A DNA stretch of 64,000 nucleotides from Caulobacter sp. (GTDB lineage: Bacteria; Pseudomonadota; Alphaproteobacteria; Caulobacterales; Caulobacteraceae): contig NZ_JAGIBH010000001.1 in NCBI RefSeq assembly GCF_017744445.1, positions 570,178 to 634,177 on the forward strand. Reading direction: 5' to 3'. Position 1 is the stretch's first letter; the number at the start of each line of letters is the position of its first letter. Shown piece by piece: positions 7,946 to 18,964 of the stretch. The position numbers and the translations under genes were made by a program. The notes beneath the pieces are model-generated. The model was not told where the DNA came from and did no database searches. It saw only the letters and a program-made list of their open reading frames with translations.

Positions 7946-9479
7946 TCGTTTGAGCGCCGCGCTCGCGGTTCTACCGGAACGTCTAGGGTGGCACGTGACC
8001 CTGTCGGCTTCGGCCTTAGCGCTGGGCTTGGCCATCGCCCTGCCTCTGGGGATCGCGGCCGCGCGCAATCCGCGCCTGAAGTGGCTCGCCTTGGGCGCCG
8101 CCGGCCTGGTGCAGACCATTCCGAGCCTGGCCCTGCTGGCGCTGTTCTATCCGGTGCTGCTGCTGCTCTCGGGGCTGGCGACCAAGGTGCTGGGACACGG
8201 TTTTCCGGCCCTGGGCTTCCTGCCGTCGCTGCTGGCCCTGACCCTCTATTCGATGCTGCCGATCCTGCGGAACGCGGCGGCGGGCGTCTCGGGGATCGAC
8301 CCGGCCGTGGTCGAGGCCGCGCGGGGCGTGGGCATGACCGACCGCCAGCGGCTGTGGCGCGTGGAGCTGCCCCTGGCCGCGCCGGTGATCATGGCCGGGG
8401 TGCGCACCGCCGCCGTCTGGACGATCGGAGCGGCGACCCTCTCGACTCCCGTCGGCCAGACCTCGCTGGGCGACTACATCTTCTCTGGCCTGCAGACCGA
8501 GGACTGGGTGGCGGTGCTGGTCGGCTGCGCGGCTTCGGCGGGGCTGGCGCTGGTCGTGGACGGTCTGCTGGGCTTGATCGAGGGCGGCGTCGCGCGGCGC
8601 GAGCCAAGGCGGCTGTGGGTCGGCGGCGCGGGCCTGGCGATCGGTCTCCTGGCGGCGCTGGGACCGCTAGTGGTTCCGCACGACAAGCCGGCCTACGTCA
8701 TCGGGGCCAAGAACTTCTCCGAGCAGTACATCCTGGCCGAGCTGATGGCCGGCAAGCTGGAGGCCCAGGGCGCGGCCGTGCAGCGCCGCGTGAACCTGGG
8801 CTCGGTCATCGCCTACCGCGCCTTGGCCAGCGGCGAGATCGACGCCTATGTCGACTATTCCGGTACGCTGTGGGCCAACATCCTGCACCGCACGGACAAT
8901 CCCGGTCGCCAGGCGGTGCTCGACACCCTGCGCAAGGACCTGAAGACCCGCGACGGCGTCGTGCTGCTGGCGCCGCTGGGCTTCGAGAACGCCTACGCCC
9001 TGGCCATGCGCCGCGACCGCGCCGAGGCGCTGGGCGTGAAGACCCTGGCCGACTTGGCGACCAAGTCTTCGCAGCTCACCATGGGCGGCGACCTGGAGTT
9101 CTTCTCGCGACCCGAGTGGGCGTCGGTCGAGAAGCAGTATGGCCTGCGCTTCAAGGCCAAGCGCCAGTTCCAGCCGACCTTCATGTACCGCGCCCTGGAG
9201 AGCCGCGAAGCCGACGTGATCTCGGCCTTCTCGTCGGACGGCCGGATCGCGGCCGACGACCTGGTGCTGCTGGGCGACCCCAAGGGCGCGCTGCCGCCCT
9301 ATGACGCGGTGATCCTGGTCTCGCCGAAGCGGGCGGGGGATCGGCGCCTGCTCGACGCCCTGAAACCGCTCGCCGGCAGCATCGACGTCAAGGCGATGCA
9401 GGCGGCGAACTACGCAGTGGATCGCGACACCGGCAAGAAGAGCCCCGCCGAGGCGGCACAGCTTCTCTCCGCTCACTAA
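7938..9479 (+). CDS. ABC importer permease fused to periplasmic substrate-binding domain
   Basis: A 513-residue fusion. Residues about 1-215 are a BPD-type permease with several membrane helices and the EAA loop (EAARGVGMTDRQRLWRVELPLAAPVI). Residues about 240-513 are an OpuAC-type binding domain (VIGAKNFSEQYILAELMAGKL, later GEIDAYVDYSGTLWANIL), tethered to the outer face of the membrane. Such fusions are known for glycine betaine, choline and ergothioneine importers (OpuF, EgtU types). It overlaps the ATPase gene by 8 bases and no separate binding protein follows, so the two genes are a complete importer. Confidence 0.88.
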   Translation: MADRLSAALAVLPERLGWHVTLSASALALGLAIALPLGIAAARNPRLKWLALGAAGLVQTIPSLALLALFYPVLLLLSGLATKVLGHGFPALGFLPSLLALTLYSMLPILRNAAAGVSGIDPAVVEAARGVGMTDRQRLWRVELPLAAPVIMAGVRTAAVWTIGAATLSTPVGQTSLGDYIFSGLQTEDWVAVLVGCAASAGLALVVDGLLGLIEGGVARREPRRLWVGGAGLAIGLLAALGPLVVPHDKPAYVIGAKNFSEQYILAELMAGKLEAQGAAVQRRVNLGSVIAYRALASGEIDAYVDYSGTLWANILHRTDNPGRQAVLDTLRKDLKTRDGVVLLAPLGFENAYALAMRRDRAEALGVKTLADLATKSSQLTMGGDLEFFSRPEWASVEKQYGLRFKAKRQFQPTFMYRALESREADVISAFSSDGRIAADDLVLLGDPKGALPPYDAVILVSPKRAGDRRLLDALKPLAGSIDVKAMQAANYAVDRDTGKKSPAEAAQLLSAH

Positions 9480-9481
9480 AA

Positions 9482-9584
9482 CTCGTCATCCCGGGCGGCG
9501 TAGCCGACCCGGGACCCAGGGGCCGGTGTAGTGCGGCCACCCCTGGGTCCCGGCTCTCCGCTTCGCTGCGGCCGGGATGACGAG
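9482..9584. repeat. Long intergenic inverted repeat, single copy in the window
   Basis: Outer arms CTCGTCATCCCGG (9482-9494) and CCGGGATGACGAG (9572-9584) are perfect. An inner pair, CCGGGACCCAGGGG and CCCCTGGGTCCCGG, extends the cruciform. It lies between two convergent genes (the ABC fusion and hutU) and could terminate transcription from either side, or be a mobile palindromic element. Confidence 0.7.
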
Positions 9585-9592
9585 ATTTGGTT

Positions 9593-11253
<1,661 letters not shown>

Positions 11254-11257
<4 letters not shown>

Positions 11258-12069
11258 GGGGCTCTCGCGAATTGCAGGCAAGCTTTGAGGACGTCTTCGA
11301 GCACGAGGCGAAGCGGCTCGGCGCGGTCGGCGTGGAAGGGCGTGGGCCAGGTGTCTTCGGTCGGCGGCTCGGCCGGGTCGTCCATGTAGCCCCGGCAGGC
11401 CAGCTCCATCTGGATGGCGTGGACGCCGGTCGACGGCTGGCCGTAGTGGCGCGTGGTCCAGCCGCCCTTGAAGCGGCCGTTGGTGACGCGCGAGCGCCCC
11501 GAGGCATCGCAGGCGGCCTCGACGGCGGCGGTCAGCGCGTCGGCGCAGGAGGCGCCGCTATTGGTGCCGAGATTGAACTGCGGCAGCTCGCCGTCGAACA
11601 GGCGCGGGACCCGCGAGCGGATCGAGTGGGCCTCGTACAGAACCACGGTCGGATGCAGGCCGCGCAGGCGGTCGATCTCGGTGCGCAGGGCGGCGTGGTA
11701 GGGCTCGAAGTAGGTCGTGCGCCGCCGGTCGATCTCGGCCGCGTCAGGGCCGCCGTCGCGATATAGCGGCTCGCCGTCGAAGGTCGTGGTCGGGCACAGC
11801 TCCGTCGTCGCCTGGCCCGGATACAGCGAGGCCCCCGACGGGTCGCGATTGACGTCGATGACCGTGCGCGAGATCGCCGTCCGCACGATCGTCGCGCCCA
11901 TCCCCTCGGCGAAGGCGTATAGCCGGTCGACCCACCAGTCGGCGTCCTTGCGGGCCAGCCAGGGGGAGACGAGGCCGGCCTCGATCGTTGGTGGGATCTC
12001 GGTTCCGGTGTGGGGCAGGGAGATGATGAGGGGCGCGGAGCCCCTGATGACCTGAAGCCAATCTCTCAT
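11254..12069 (-). CDS. hutG: N-formylglutamate amidohydrolase (deformylase)
   Basis: A 271-residue metal-dependent amidohydrolase that splits N-formyl-L-glutamate into glutamate and formate, the last step of the five-step histidine pathway. Family features are the N-terminal [11 protein letters not shown], the [10 protein letters not shown] segment, and the [14 protein letters not shown] metal-binding region. It overlaps hutU by four bases. Its partner HutF, which makes formylglutamate, is encoded divergently at 15026. An intergenic repeat of family A separates it from hutH (154 bp), an unusual break inside this operon. Confidence 0.93.
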
Positions 12070-12086
12070 CCCTCAACCCTCCGTTT

Positions 12087-12202
12087 CCCCGGCGAAAGCC
12101 GGGGCCCAGATTCATCCGGAGCGGTTGGGGTGCGCGCGCCGACGGCCCTAGCCAATCCTCGGGCGCTCGTGGGTTCGATCTGGGCCCCGGCTTTCGCCGG
12201 GG
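12087..12202. repeat. Family A intergenic repeat, copy 1 (inside hut operon)
   Basis: Arms CCCCGGCGAAAGCCGGGGCC and its reverse complement at the two ends frame an approximately 75-base core. Same orientation as copies 3 and 5 as judged by the core sequence TTCATCC..GAGCG. It sits between hutH and hutG, genes that otherwise look like one transcript. Confidence 0.85.
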
Positions 12203-12223
12203 AGATCGGATGAAGGGGAAGGG

Positions 12224-13750
12224 TCATGCGATCCCCGGCAACTCGCCCGTCGCCGTGATCACCGCACCGCTCCGCACCAGGGCGTTCGCCGCCTCCATGT
12301 CCGGGTGAAAGTGGCGGTCGTCGTCGAGGTGCGGGACCTCGGCGCGGGTCAGCTTGCGCACCGCCTCCAGCGCCGCGCTCGACCGCAACGGCGCGTGGAA
12401 GTCGCACCCCTGCGCCGCCGCCAGCAGCTCGATGCCCAGCACCGCCATGGCGTTCTCGACCATGCCCAGCAGGCGCCGCGCGCCGTGGGCGGCCATCGAG
12501 ACGTGGTCCTCCTGGTTGGCCGAGGTCGGGATCGAGTCGACGCTGGCCGGATAGGCCTTCTGCTTGTTTTCCGAGACCAGGGCGGCGGCCGTGACCTGGG
12601 GGATCATGAAGCCGGAGTTTAGGCCAGGCTTGGGCGTCAGGAAGGCCGGCAGGCCCGACAGCGCCGGGTCGACCAGCATGGCGATGCGGCGCTCGGCGAT
12701 CGAGCCGATCTCGCAGACGGCCAGGGCGATCATGTCGGCGGCGAAGGCCACGGGCTCGGCGTGGAAATTGCCGCCCGACAGCGCTTCGTCGGCTTCCGGG
12801 AAGATCAGCGGATTGTCCGAGACGCCGTTTGCCTCGGTCTCCAGCGTCGTGGCCGCCTGGCGCAGCACGTCCAGCGCCGCGCCCATCACCTGCGGCTGGC
12901 AGCGCAGGCAGTAAGGGTCCTGGACGCGCTCGTCCTCCTTCAGGTGCGAGGCGCGGATCTCGGAGGCCGCCATCAGGCCGCGCAAGGCGGCGGCGGTCTC
13001 GATCTGGCCGGCATGGCGGCGCAGGGTGTGGATGCGCGGATCGAACGGGGTGTCCGAGCCCTTGGCGGCCTCGGTGGACAGCGCGCCGGTGACCAGGGCC
13101 GACTGGAACAGGCGCTCGGCCTCGAACAGGCCGGCCAGGGCGTTGGCGGTCGAGAACTGGGTGCCGTTAAGGAGAGCGAGGCCCTCCTTGGGACCCAGGA
13201 CCAGCGGCTCCAGGCCGGCCTTCTTCAGCGCCTTGGCGGCCGGCTTGCGCTCGCCGTCGACGAAGATCTCGCCGACCCCGATCATGGTCGCGGCCATGTG
13301 CGACAGCGGGGCGAGATCCCCCGAGGCGCCGACCGAGCCCTGGCACGGCACGACCGGCGTCAGGTCGTGTTGCAGCATCAGCTCCAGCATCCGCACGGTC
13401 TCGACCCGCACGCCCGAGGCTCCCTGCGCCAGGCTGGCCAGCTTCAGCGCCATCATCAGGCGGATGACCGGCACGGGCGAGGGCTCGCCGACGCCGGCGG
13501 CGTGGGAGAGGACGATGTTGCGTTGCAGGGTCTCCAGGTCCGCGTCGCCGATGCGGACGCTGGCCAGTTTCCCGAAGCCCGTATTGATCCCGTAGACCGG
13601 CTCGCCCTTGGCCAGGATGCGTTCGACGGCGGCGGCGCTCTCGGCGATCACAGGCCAGGCGTCGTCGGCCAGGCGCGGCGTCGCCCCGCGATAGATCGCC
13701 TTCCAGTCGGCCAGCGGCACGGCGCCGGGGTTCAGAACAAGCTTGGTCAC
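12224..13750 (-). CDS. hutH: Histidine ammonia-lyase
   Basis: A 508-residue homotetrameric lyase that converts L-histidine to urocanate and ammonia, the first step of the pathway. The residues that cyclise to the MIO electrophile are the Ala-Ser-Gly at 142-144 in [13 protein letters not shown], the same numbering as in the Pseudomonas enzyme. The tyrosine in [10 protein letters not shown] and the later [10 protein letters not shown] motif are also present. The start is GTG 13750, overlapping the hutI stop (GTGA), so translation is coupled; longer in-frame starts upstream would lie inside hutI. Confidence 0.97.
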   Translation of the reverse strand: MTKLVLNPGAVPLADWKAIYRGATPRLADDAWPVIAESAAAVERILAKGEPVYGINTGFGKLASVRIGDADLETLQRNIVLSHAAGVGEPSPVPVIRLMMALKLASLAQGASGVRVETVRMLELMLQHDLTPVVPCQGSVGASGDLAPLSHMAATMIGVGEIFVDGERKPAAKALKKAGLEPLVLGPKEGLALLNGTQFSTANALAGLFEAERLFQSALVTGALSTEAAKGSDTPFDPRIHTLRRHAGQIETAAALRGLMAASEIRASHLKEDERVQDPYCLRCQPQVMGAALDVLRQAATTLETEANGVSDNPLIFPEADEALSGGNFHAEPVAFAADMIALAVCEIGSIAERRIAMLVDPALSGLPAFLTPKPGLNSGFMIPQVTAAALVSENKQKAYPASVDSIPTSANQEDHVSMAAHGARRLLGMVENAMAVLGIELLAAAQGCDFHAPLRSSAALEAVRKLTRAEVPHLDDDRHFHPDMEAANALVRSGAVITATGELPGIA

Positions 13751-14952
13751 TGGCCTCTCCACACGCGCGCATGGAGCGGGTTGAAGCCCATGCGGTAGAC
13801 AAGTTCGGCGGGACGCTCGACGTCCCAGATGGCGAGATCGCAGGCCTTGCCGGCCTCCAGCGTGCCGCGATCGTGCAGCAGCCCCAGGGCCCGCGCGGCC
13901 TCGCGCGTCACGCCGGCCAAGCACTCCTCGACGGTCATCCGGAAGAGCGTGGCGGCCATGTTCATGACCAGCAGCGGCGAGGTCAGGGGCGAGGTGCCGG
14001 GGTTGCAGTCCGTGGCCAGGGCCATCGGCACGCCCACTTCGCGCAGGGCCACGATCGGCGGGGCCTTGTGCTCGCGGGTGAAGTAGTAGGCGCCAGGCAG
14101 CAGGGTCGCGACCGTGCCGGAGGCGGCCATGGCGGCGATCCCGGCTTCGTCGAGGTGTTCGAGATGGTCGGCCGACAGGGCGTCGAACTCGGCGGCGAGC
14201 GATGCGCCGTGCAGGTTCGACAGCTGCTCGGCGTGCAGCTTCACGGGCAGGCCGTGTTTCCGCGCCGCTTCGAACACGCGGCGGATCTGCTCGGGCGAGA
14301 AGCCGATGCCCTCGCAGAAGCCGTCGACGGCGTCGGCCAGCTCGCGGGCGGCGATGGCGGGGATCATCTTCTCGCAGACCAGGGCGATGTAGCCGTCCTT
14401 GTCGTCGCGATATTCCGGCGGCAGGGCGTGGGCGCCCAGGAAGGTGGTGCTGACCCCGACGCGGCGGATGCCGCCCAGGGCGCGGGCGGCGCGCAGGCTC
14501 TTGATCTCGTCGTCCAGCGACAGGCCATAGCCGGACTTGATCTCGACCGTGGTGACGCCCTCGGCGATCAGGGCGTCCAGGCGGGGCAGGGCGGCCTGGA
14601 CCAGTTCCTCTTCCGACGCCGCGCGGGTGGCCCGCATGGTCGAGACGATGCCGCCGCCGGCCCGGGCGATCTCCTCGTAGGACGCGCCGGCCAGGCGCAG
14701 CTCGAACTCGTGGGCGCGGTCGCCGGCGAAGACCAGGTGGGTGTGCGGGTCGATCAGGCCGGGGGTGATCCAGCGGCCTTCGACATCAATCGTCTGATCG
14801 GCCTCGAAGGCAGGCGCGTCATCGGCCGAACCAGCATAGACGATGCGGCCGTCGCGGGCGGCGATCACGCCGTTCTCGACGAGTCCAAGACCCGGCTGCG
14901 TCGGATCGAGGGTGGCCAGACGGCAAGTTATCCACAGGGTGTCGCAACGCAT
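13747..14952 (-). CDS. hutI: Imidazolonepropionase
   Basis: A 401-residue amidohydrolase-superfamily enzyme that opens the imidazolone ring to give N-formimidoyl-glutamate, the third step. The metal site begins with HTH at residues 70-72 in [15 protein letters not shown], followed by the family segments [11 protein letters not shown] and [14 protein letters not shown] chose ATG 14952 because it follows a GGAGACGG ribosome site and starts the normal family N-terminus; an upstream in-frame extension would run through the divergent promoter and hutF. First gene of the leftward hut operon. Confidence 0.96.
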   Translation of the reverse strand: MRCDTLWITCRLATLDPTQPGLGLVENGVIAARDGRIVYAGSADDAPAFEADQTIDVEGRWITPGLIDPHTHLVFAGDRAHEFELRLAGASYEEIARAGGGIVSTMRATRAASEEELVQAALPRLDALIAEGVTTVEIKSGYGLSLDDEIKSLRAARALGGIRRVGVSTTFLGAHALPPEYRDDKDGYIALVCEKMIPAIAARELADAVDGFCEGIGFSPEQIRRVFEAARKHGLPVKLHAEQLSNLHGASLAAEFDALSADHLEHLDEAGIAAMAASGTVATLLPGAYYFTREHKAPPIVALREVGVPMALATDCNPGTSPLTSPLLVMNMAATLFRMTVEECLAGVTREAARALGLLHDRGTLEAGKACDLAIWDVERPAELVYRMGFNPLHARVWRGQ

Positions 14953-14986
14953 TCTGTTCCGTCTCCCTCGCTTGCAGTCGGCTTCA

Positions 14987-15002
14987 ATATGTATAGACAT
15001 AT
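14987..15002. promoter_or_regulatory. Probable HutC operator in the hutI/hutF divergent region
   Basis: A perfect palindrome ATATGT-ATAG-ACATAT (six-base arms, four-base spacer) between the divergent hutI and hutF starts. Its core TGTATAGACA resembles HutC operators known from other proteobacteria, and a HutC-type repressor gene is part of the locus. Binding would block both operons; urocanate is the known inducer of HutC proteins. Confidence 0.75.
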
Positions 15003-15025
15003 TTGCGAACGATGAGGCTTGTCCA

Positions 15026-16417
15026 GTGACCGACGCGCAGAATCCCCCAGAGAAGTCGGTAGAGTCCTCGACGGTGGTCTGGTGCGAGAGCGCCTTGCTG
15101 GCGGACGGCTGGGCGCGGGGCGTCAAGTTCACGATCACCGACGGCCGCATCGGGCGCATCGACACCGACGTCAACGCCGGCGACGCCCAGCGCCTGGGTC
15201 ACGCCCTGCCGGGCCTGGGCAACGTCCACAGCCACGCCTTCCAGCGCGCCATGGCCGGTCTGGCCGAGACGCGCGGCGAGACCGGCGACAACTTCTGGAC
15301 CTGGCGCGAGGTGATGTACCGCTTCCTGGAGCGCCTCGACCCCGACATGGCCCAGGCCATCGCCGCCATGGGCCAGGTCGAGATGCTGGAGGGCGGCTTC
15401 ACGCGGGTGGGCGAGTTCCACTACCTGCACCACGCGCCTGATGGCGGCGCGTACGACAACCCCGCCGAGATGGCCGCGCGGATGGCGGCGGCGGCCGAGG
15501 AGACGGGCATCGGCCTGACCCTGCTGCCGGTATTCTACGCGCACAGCAACTTCGGCGGCCTGCCGCCCACGGATGGCCAGAAGCGCTTCATCCACGACGT
15601 CGACGGCTTCGCCCGGCTGGTCGAGGCCTGCCGCGCGATTGTCGCGCCGCTGCCCGAGGCGGTGGTCGGCATCGCGCCCCACAGCCTGCGCGCGGTGACC
15701 GGCGAGGAGCTGACCGCCATCCTGCCCTTGGCCGCCGGCGGGCCGGTCCACATGCACGTGGCCGAGCAGACCAAGGAGGTCGACGACTGCCTGGCCGCCA
15801 CCGGCGCGCGTCCGGTCCGCTGGCTGATGAACCACACCGAGGTCGACAAGCGGTGGTGCCTGATCCACGCCACCCACATCAACGCCACCGAGACCGAGCG
15901 CCTGGCCAAGAGCGGCGCGGTGGCGGGCCTGTGCCCGGTGACCGAGGCCAATCTGGGCGACGGGATCTTCCCGACCCCGGACTATCTGTCGGCTGGCGGA
16001 AGTTTCGGAATCGGCACGGACTCCAACATCGTGATCGACGCCGCCCAGGAACTGCGGACCATGGAATACGCCCAGCGCCTGACCCGCCGGGCCCGCAACG
16101 TGCTGGCGGGCGGCGCGCGTCGCTCCACGGGCGGCGACCTGTGGCGGGCGGCGTCGGTCGGCGGGGCGCAGGCCTTGGGCGTCGGCCGAGGCGGCCTGCG
16201 TCGCGGGGCGCCGGCCGATTTCATCACCCTGGACGCCAACCACCCGAACCTGGTCGGCCGCTCTGGCGATACGCTGATCGACAGCCTGGTCTTCGCTGGC
16301 GGCGGCATCGATACGGTCTGGCGGCACGGCAAGCAGCTGGTCAGCGGCGGTCGTCACCATGCGCGCGAGGTGATTCAGGCCCGCTACGTCCAGACCTTGA
16401 AGGCCCTGCTGGCGTGA
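15026..16417 (+). CDS. hutF: Formimidoylglutamate deiminase
   Basis: A 463-residue amidohydrolase that converts N-formimidoyl-glutamate to N-formyl-glutamate and ammonia, feeding HutG. The zinc motif HSH is in [16 protein letters not shown], followed by the HxHxxE-like [14 protein letters not shown] and the GTDSN aspartate segment typical of this family. The presence of hutF with a deformylase HutG marks the five-step pathway. Start GTG 15026 was chosen from the family N-terminus; a GAGG lies about ten bases upstream. Its stop overlaps the start of hutC (GTGA). Confidence 0.95.
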   Translation: MTDAQNPPEKSVESSTVVWCESALLADGWARGVKFTITDGRIGRIDTDVNAGDAQRLGHALPGLGNVHSHAFQRAMAGLAETRGETGDNFWTWREVMYRFLERLDPDMAQAIAAMGQVEMLEGGFTRVGEFHYLHHAPDGGAYDNPAEMAARMAAAAEETGIGLTLLPVFYAHSNFGGLPPTDGQKRFIHDVDGFARLVEACRAIVAPLPEAVVGIAPHSLRAVTGEELTAILPLAAGGPVHMHVAEQTKEVDDCLAATGARPVRWLMNHTEVDKRWCLIHATHINATETERLAKSGAVAGLCPVTEANLGDGIFPTPDYLSAGGSFGIGTDSNIVIDAAQELRTMEYAQRLTRRARNVLAGGARRSTGGDLWRAASVGGAQALGVGRGGLRRGAPADFITLDANHPNLVGRSGDTLIDSLVFAGGGIDTVWRHGKQLVSGGRHHAREVIQARYVQTLKALLA

Positions 16418-17121
16418 CCGGACCGCTGCACCAGCGCATCCGCGGCGACATCGAGGCCCGCATCCGCTCGGGCGAGTGGGCGCCCGGCCACAAGGCGCCG
16501 ACCGAGGCCGAGCTGATGGATCAGTACGGCTGCGCGCGCATGACGGTGAACAAGGCCATGACCGCCCTGGTCGAGGCCGGGCTGATCGTGCGCCGCAAGC
16601 GGGCCGGCTCGTTCGTGGCACGGCCCAAGGTGCATGCGCCGGTGCTGAACATCCCCGACATCCAGTCCGAGATCGTCGCGCGCGGCGAGGCCTACGCTTT
16701 CCGCCTGCTGGCCCGGACGGTGCGGGCGGCCGACCGCGATAGCCCCGAAGAGGTCGAGCTGGCGGCGGGCGGCAAGCTGCTGGAACTGGACGGCGTCCAC
16801 GACGCCGGCGGCCGGCCCTTCGCCCTGGAGCGCCGCCTGGTCAGCCTAAAGGCCGCGCCTGAGATCGAAGCCGCCGACTTCGCCGAACATCCGCCCGGCG
16901 CCTGGCTGCTGGAGCACGTCACCTGGACCGAGGCCGAGAGCCGCATCGGCGCCATCAACGCAGACGCCGAAGACGCCCGCCTGCTGGCGCTCGACGAAGG
17001 CGCCGCCTGCCTGGTCGTCGACCGCCGCACCTGGCGGGAGGGCCAGCACGTGACTCGCGTCCGCCAGGTCTTCCCCGGCGAGGCGTATGATCTGGTGGCG
17101 CGGTTCGGGCCGGGAGCTTAA
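16414..17121 (+). CDS. hutC: Histidine utilisation repressor HutC (GntR/HutC family)
   Basis: A 235-residue repressor. The N-terminal GntR winged helix (residues about 1-70) includes GHKAPTEAELMDQYGCARMTVNKAMTALVEAGLIVRRKRAGSFV broken over the recognition helix, and residues about 90-235 form the UTRA effector domain (ALERRLVSL, WLLEHVTWTEAESRI, VVDRRTWREG). It is translationally coupled to hutF through a GTGA overlap. The likely target is the palindrome at 14987-15002, which would also make it autoregulated; urocanate is the expected inducer. Confidence 0.93.
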   Translation: MTGPLHQRIRGDIEARIRSGEWAPGHKAPTEAELMDQYGCARMTVNKAMTALVEAGLIVRRKRAGSFVARPKVHAPVLNIPDIQSEIVARGEAYAFRLLARTVRAADRDSPEEVELAAGGKLLELDGVHDAGGRPFALERRLVSLKAAPEIEAADFAEHPPGAWLLEHVTWTEAESRIGAINADAEDARLLALDEGAACLVVDRRTWREGQHVTRVRQVFPGEAYDLVARFGPGA

Positions 17122-17187
17122 GGGCGCGGTCCCTCTGGCGCACGGGCGCCGCGTCGGCTTAGCTCCCGCCCAAACCGGAGAGCTCCC

Positions 17188-17727
17188 ATGGACCTGCACG
17201 CGATCGCCGTCCCGACCTACGCCCAGATGCTCAAGGGCCTGTCGAACCAGCTGACCAAGGCGCAGGCCTTCGCCGCCGACAATGGCCTGTCACCGGACGA
17301 GCTGATCTCCGCCCGCCTGGCGCCGGACATGTTCCCGCTGTCGACCCAGGTGCGCTTCGTCTGCACCCAGGCCAGCGACATGCTGCGCCAGCTGACCGGC
17401 TCGGACTCGTTCACCCCGGCCGAGGACGCGACCGATTTCGACGGCCTGCGCGCCCAGCTGGCCGAGGCGGTCGCGAAGGTGCAGGCGACACCAGCCTCGG
17501 CCTTCGACGGCGCGGCGCAGAAGACGATCGAGCTGAAAATGCCCAACGGCATCGTCTTCGACATGACCGGCGAGCAGTTCCTGCGCGACTGGGCGCTGGC
17601 CCAGTTCTATTTCCACCTGACCGCGGCCTACGCGATCCTGCGCCACAAGGGCGTGGCGCTGGGCAAGCCCGACTGGGTCTCGCACATGTTCGCCTACATC
17701 CGTCCGGGCACGCTTCCTGGAGGTTAA
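17188..17727 (+). CDS. DUF1993 domain-containing protein
   Basis: A 179-residue protein that matches the DUF1993 pattern from the N-terminus (VPTYAQMLKGLSNQLTKAQAFA) to the C-terminal FLRDWALAQFYFHLTAAYAILRHKGV segment. The predicted four-helix bundle resembles the DinB/YfiT fold, in which metal-binding hydrolases or thiol-dependent transferases occur, but no function is established for this family. It lies 66 bp after hutC on the same strand with a GGAG ribosome site (CCGGAGAGCTCCC), so it could be read through from the hut operon; a link to histidine use is not shown. Confidence 0.8.
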   Translation: MDLHAIAVPTYAQMLKGLSNQLTKAQAFAADNGLSPDELISARLAPDMFPLSTQVRFVCTQASDMLRQLTGSDSFTPAEDATDFDGLRAQLAEAVAKVQATPASAFDGAAQKTIELKMPNGIVFDMTGEQFLRDWALAQFYFHLTAAYAILRHKGVALGKPDWVSHMFAYIRPGTLPGG

Positions 17728-17878
17728 GAGTGGCCGGAGGTTAAGGCCGGCCGGATGTTGAGTCCGCGCGCCAACCCCCTGAGCTGGGGATGTCGGGCGG
17801 AGCGCCCCGAGCCGTAGAACGGCGTTCGGGGACAGTGCGCGGCGCGTGGTGCGACGAGGGTCCCGAGGGGATCCCGTC

Positions 17879-18964
17879 ATGGCCGAACCGACGCTTCGCG
17901 ACTTCCAGTTCCTGGTCCAGCTGATCGACAGCGGCCTGATCCAGGCCAGCTTCAAGTTCTCGGACATCCGGGGGCTGCTGAAGAGCTTCAACGTGCTGAC
18001 CCCCGAAGTCGACGCGGCGCTAAAGCTGGTCGAGGCCAATCCGGTGCTGATCAATATCGGCCTGGCGACGCTGAAGGAGGCCCTGCTGAAGTGGCCGCTG
18101 GATACGCCGCTCAGCGTGGCCTTCGGCTCGGGCAGTGGCGGCGACGGCGGGGGCACGGTGGCCAATCCGATCGTGCTGACCGACGCCCAGATCAAGGACG
18201 CCTACAAGGCCCTGGCCGGCATCGCGGCGACCTCGTCCAAGGCGCTGTCGGAGTACCTCACGGGCCCCAACGGCGAGAAGGTGGTCAACGCCTTCTATGC
18301 CGAGATGAAGCTCTTGGCCCAGCTGCAGGTCGATGTCACGGCCGGCAAGATCACCAAGGCGGCGTTCCTGGACAAGCTGATCGGCTTCTCGGCCGACACC
18401 TCGGCCCTGGCGCTGCAGGCGATGAACTTCTTCACCGGCAAAACGCCGACCCAGGCGGCGCTGAACGAGCTGATCGACAGCGCTGCGAACACCACCGACC
18501 TGACCGACTTCGCCTATGCGATCTACAGCACCGAGAACAAATATATCGAATTCGCCGTCAACCAGGCCATGAGCGGCACGGGCGCGGTGACCTTCAAGAC
18601 CGCCTACGACACGCTGAGCTTCCGCGACGCGGCGGCCAAGATCTACGACGCCATCATCGGCAATGCGAAGGCCCAGGCGGCGGGCGTCAATGTCAACGCC
18701 GCGCTGGACTACATCGTCTCCCAGCAGAAGTACTTCGAGGCCTATGGCCACGACGCCCTGGGCGCCAAGGCCGCGGTGGCGGGGTTCCTGATGTCCAAGG
18801 GGCTGGAGGGCGGCGTCGGCGCCTATGCCGAGGCGGTGAAGGCGTTCCTGACCAAGGCCTATGATGGCACGGCGACCTACGGGACCGAGCTGCTGGGCGC
18901 GGCCAAGGCTGTGGCGCTGGTGGGGCAGGTCGCGGAGAGCCATGACGCGGGCATGATGGCCTAG
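17879..18964 (+). CDS. Protein with an RsaA-type S-layer anchor-like domain, no RTX repeats
   Basis: A 361-residue acidic, Ala/Thr-rich protein. Residues about 155-330 resemble the N-terminal, LPS-binding region of the Caulobacter S-layer protein RsaA: MNFFTGKTPTQAALNELIDS parallels RsaA's QFFTG..PS..GLDFLVDS, TENKYIEFAVNQ parallels QENRFINFSIN, and YDAIIGNAKAQAAGVNV parallels YDKIIGNAVATAAGVDV (RsaA lines recalled from memory). Residues 1-80 are different, and a glycine-rich linker (GSGSGGDGGG, residues 83-92) separates the halves. No signal peptide, RTX repeats or C-terminal type I secretion signal is visible, so how or whether it reaches the surface is unclear. The ATG at 17879 is chosen over an upstream GTG because homology-free residues precede it. 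Confidence 0.6.
   Translation: MAEPTLRDFQFLVQLIDSGLIQASFKFSDIRGLLKSFNVLTPEVDAALKLVEANPVLINIGLATLKEALLKWPLDTPLSVAFGSGSGGDGGGTVANPIVLTDAQIKDAYKALAGIAATSSKALSEYLTGPNGEKVVNAFYAEMKLLAQLQVDVTAGKITKAAFLDKLIGFSADTSALALQAMNFFTGKTPTQAALNELIDSAANTTDLTDFAYAIYSTENKYIEFAVNQAMSGTGAVTFKTAYDTLSFRDAAAKIYDAIIGNAKAQAAGVNVNAALDYIVSQQKYFEAYGHDALGAKAAVAGFLMSKGLEGGVGAYAEAVKAFLTKAYDGTATYGTELLGAAKAVALVGQVAESHDAGMMA

Noticed and set aside
12070-12230. Repeats considered as a CRISPR or tandem array
   Set aside because: The family A copies are far apart, palindromic and single at each site, without spacers or cas genes.
13751-13924. Longer hutH start upstream of GTG 13750
   Set aside because: The extra residues overlap hutI and are Arg-rich nonsense; GTGA overlap and family N-terminus support 13750.
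17728-17878. Possible promoter or RNA before the S-layer-anchor-like gene
   Set aside because: Only GC-rich sequence with no convincing promoter, hairpin or frame.
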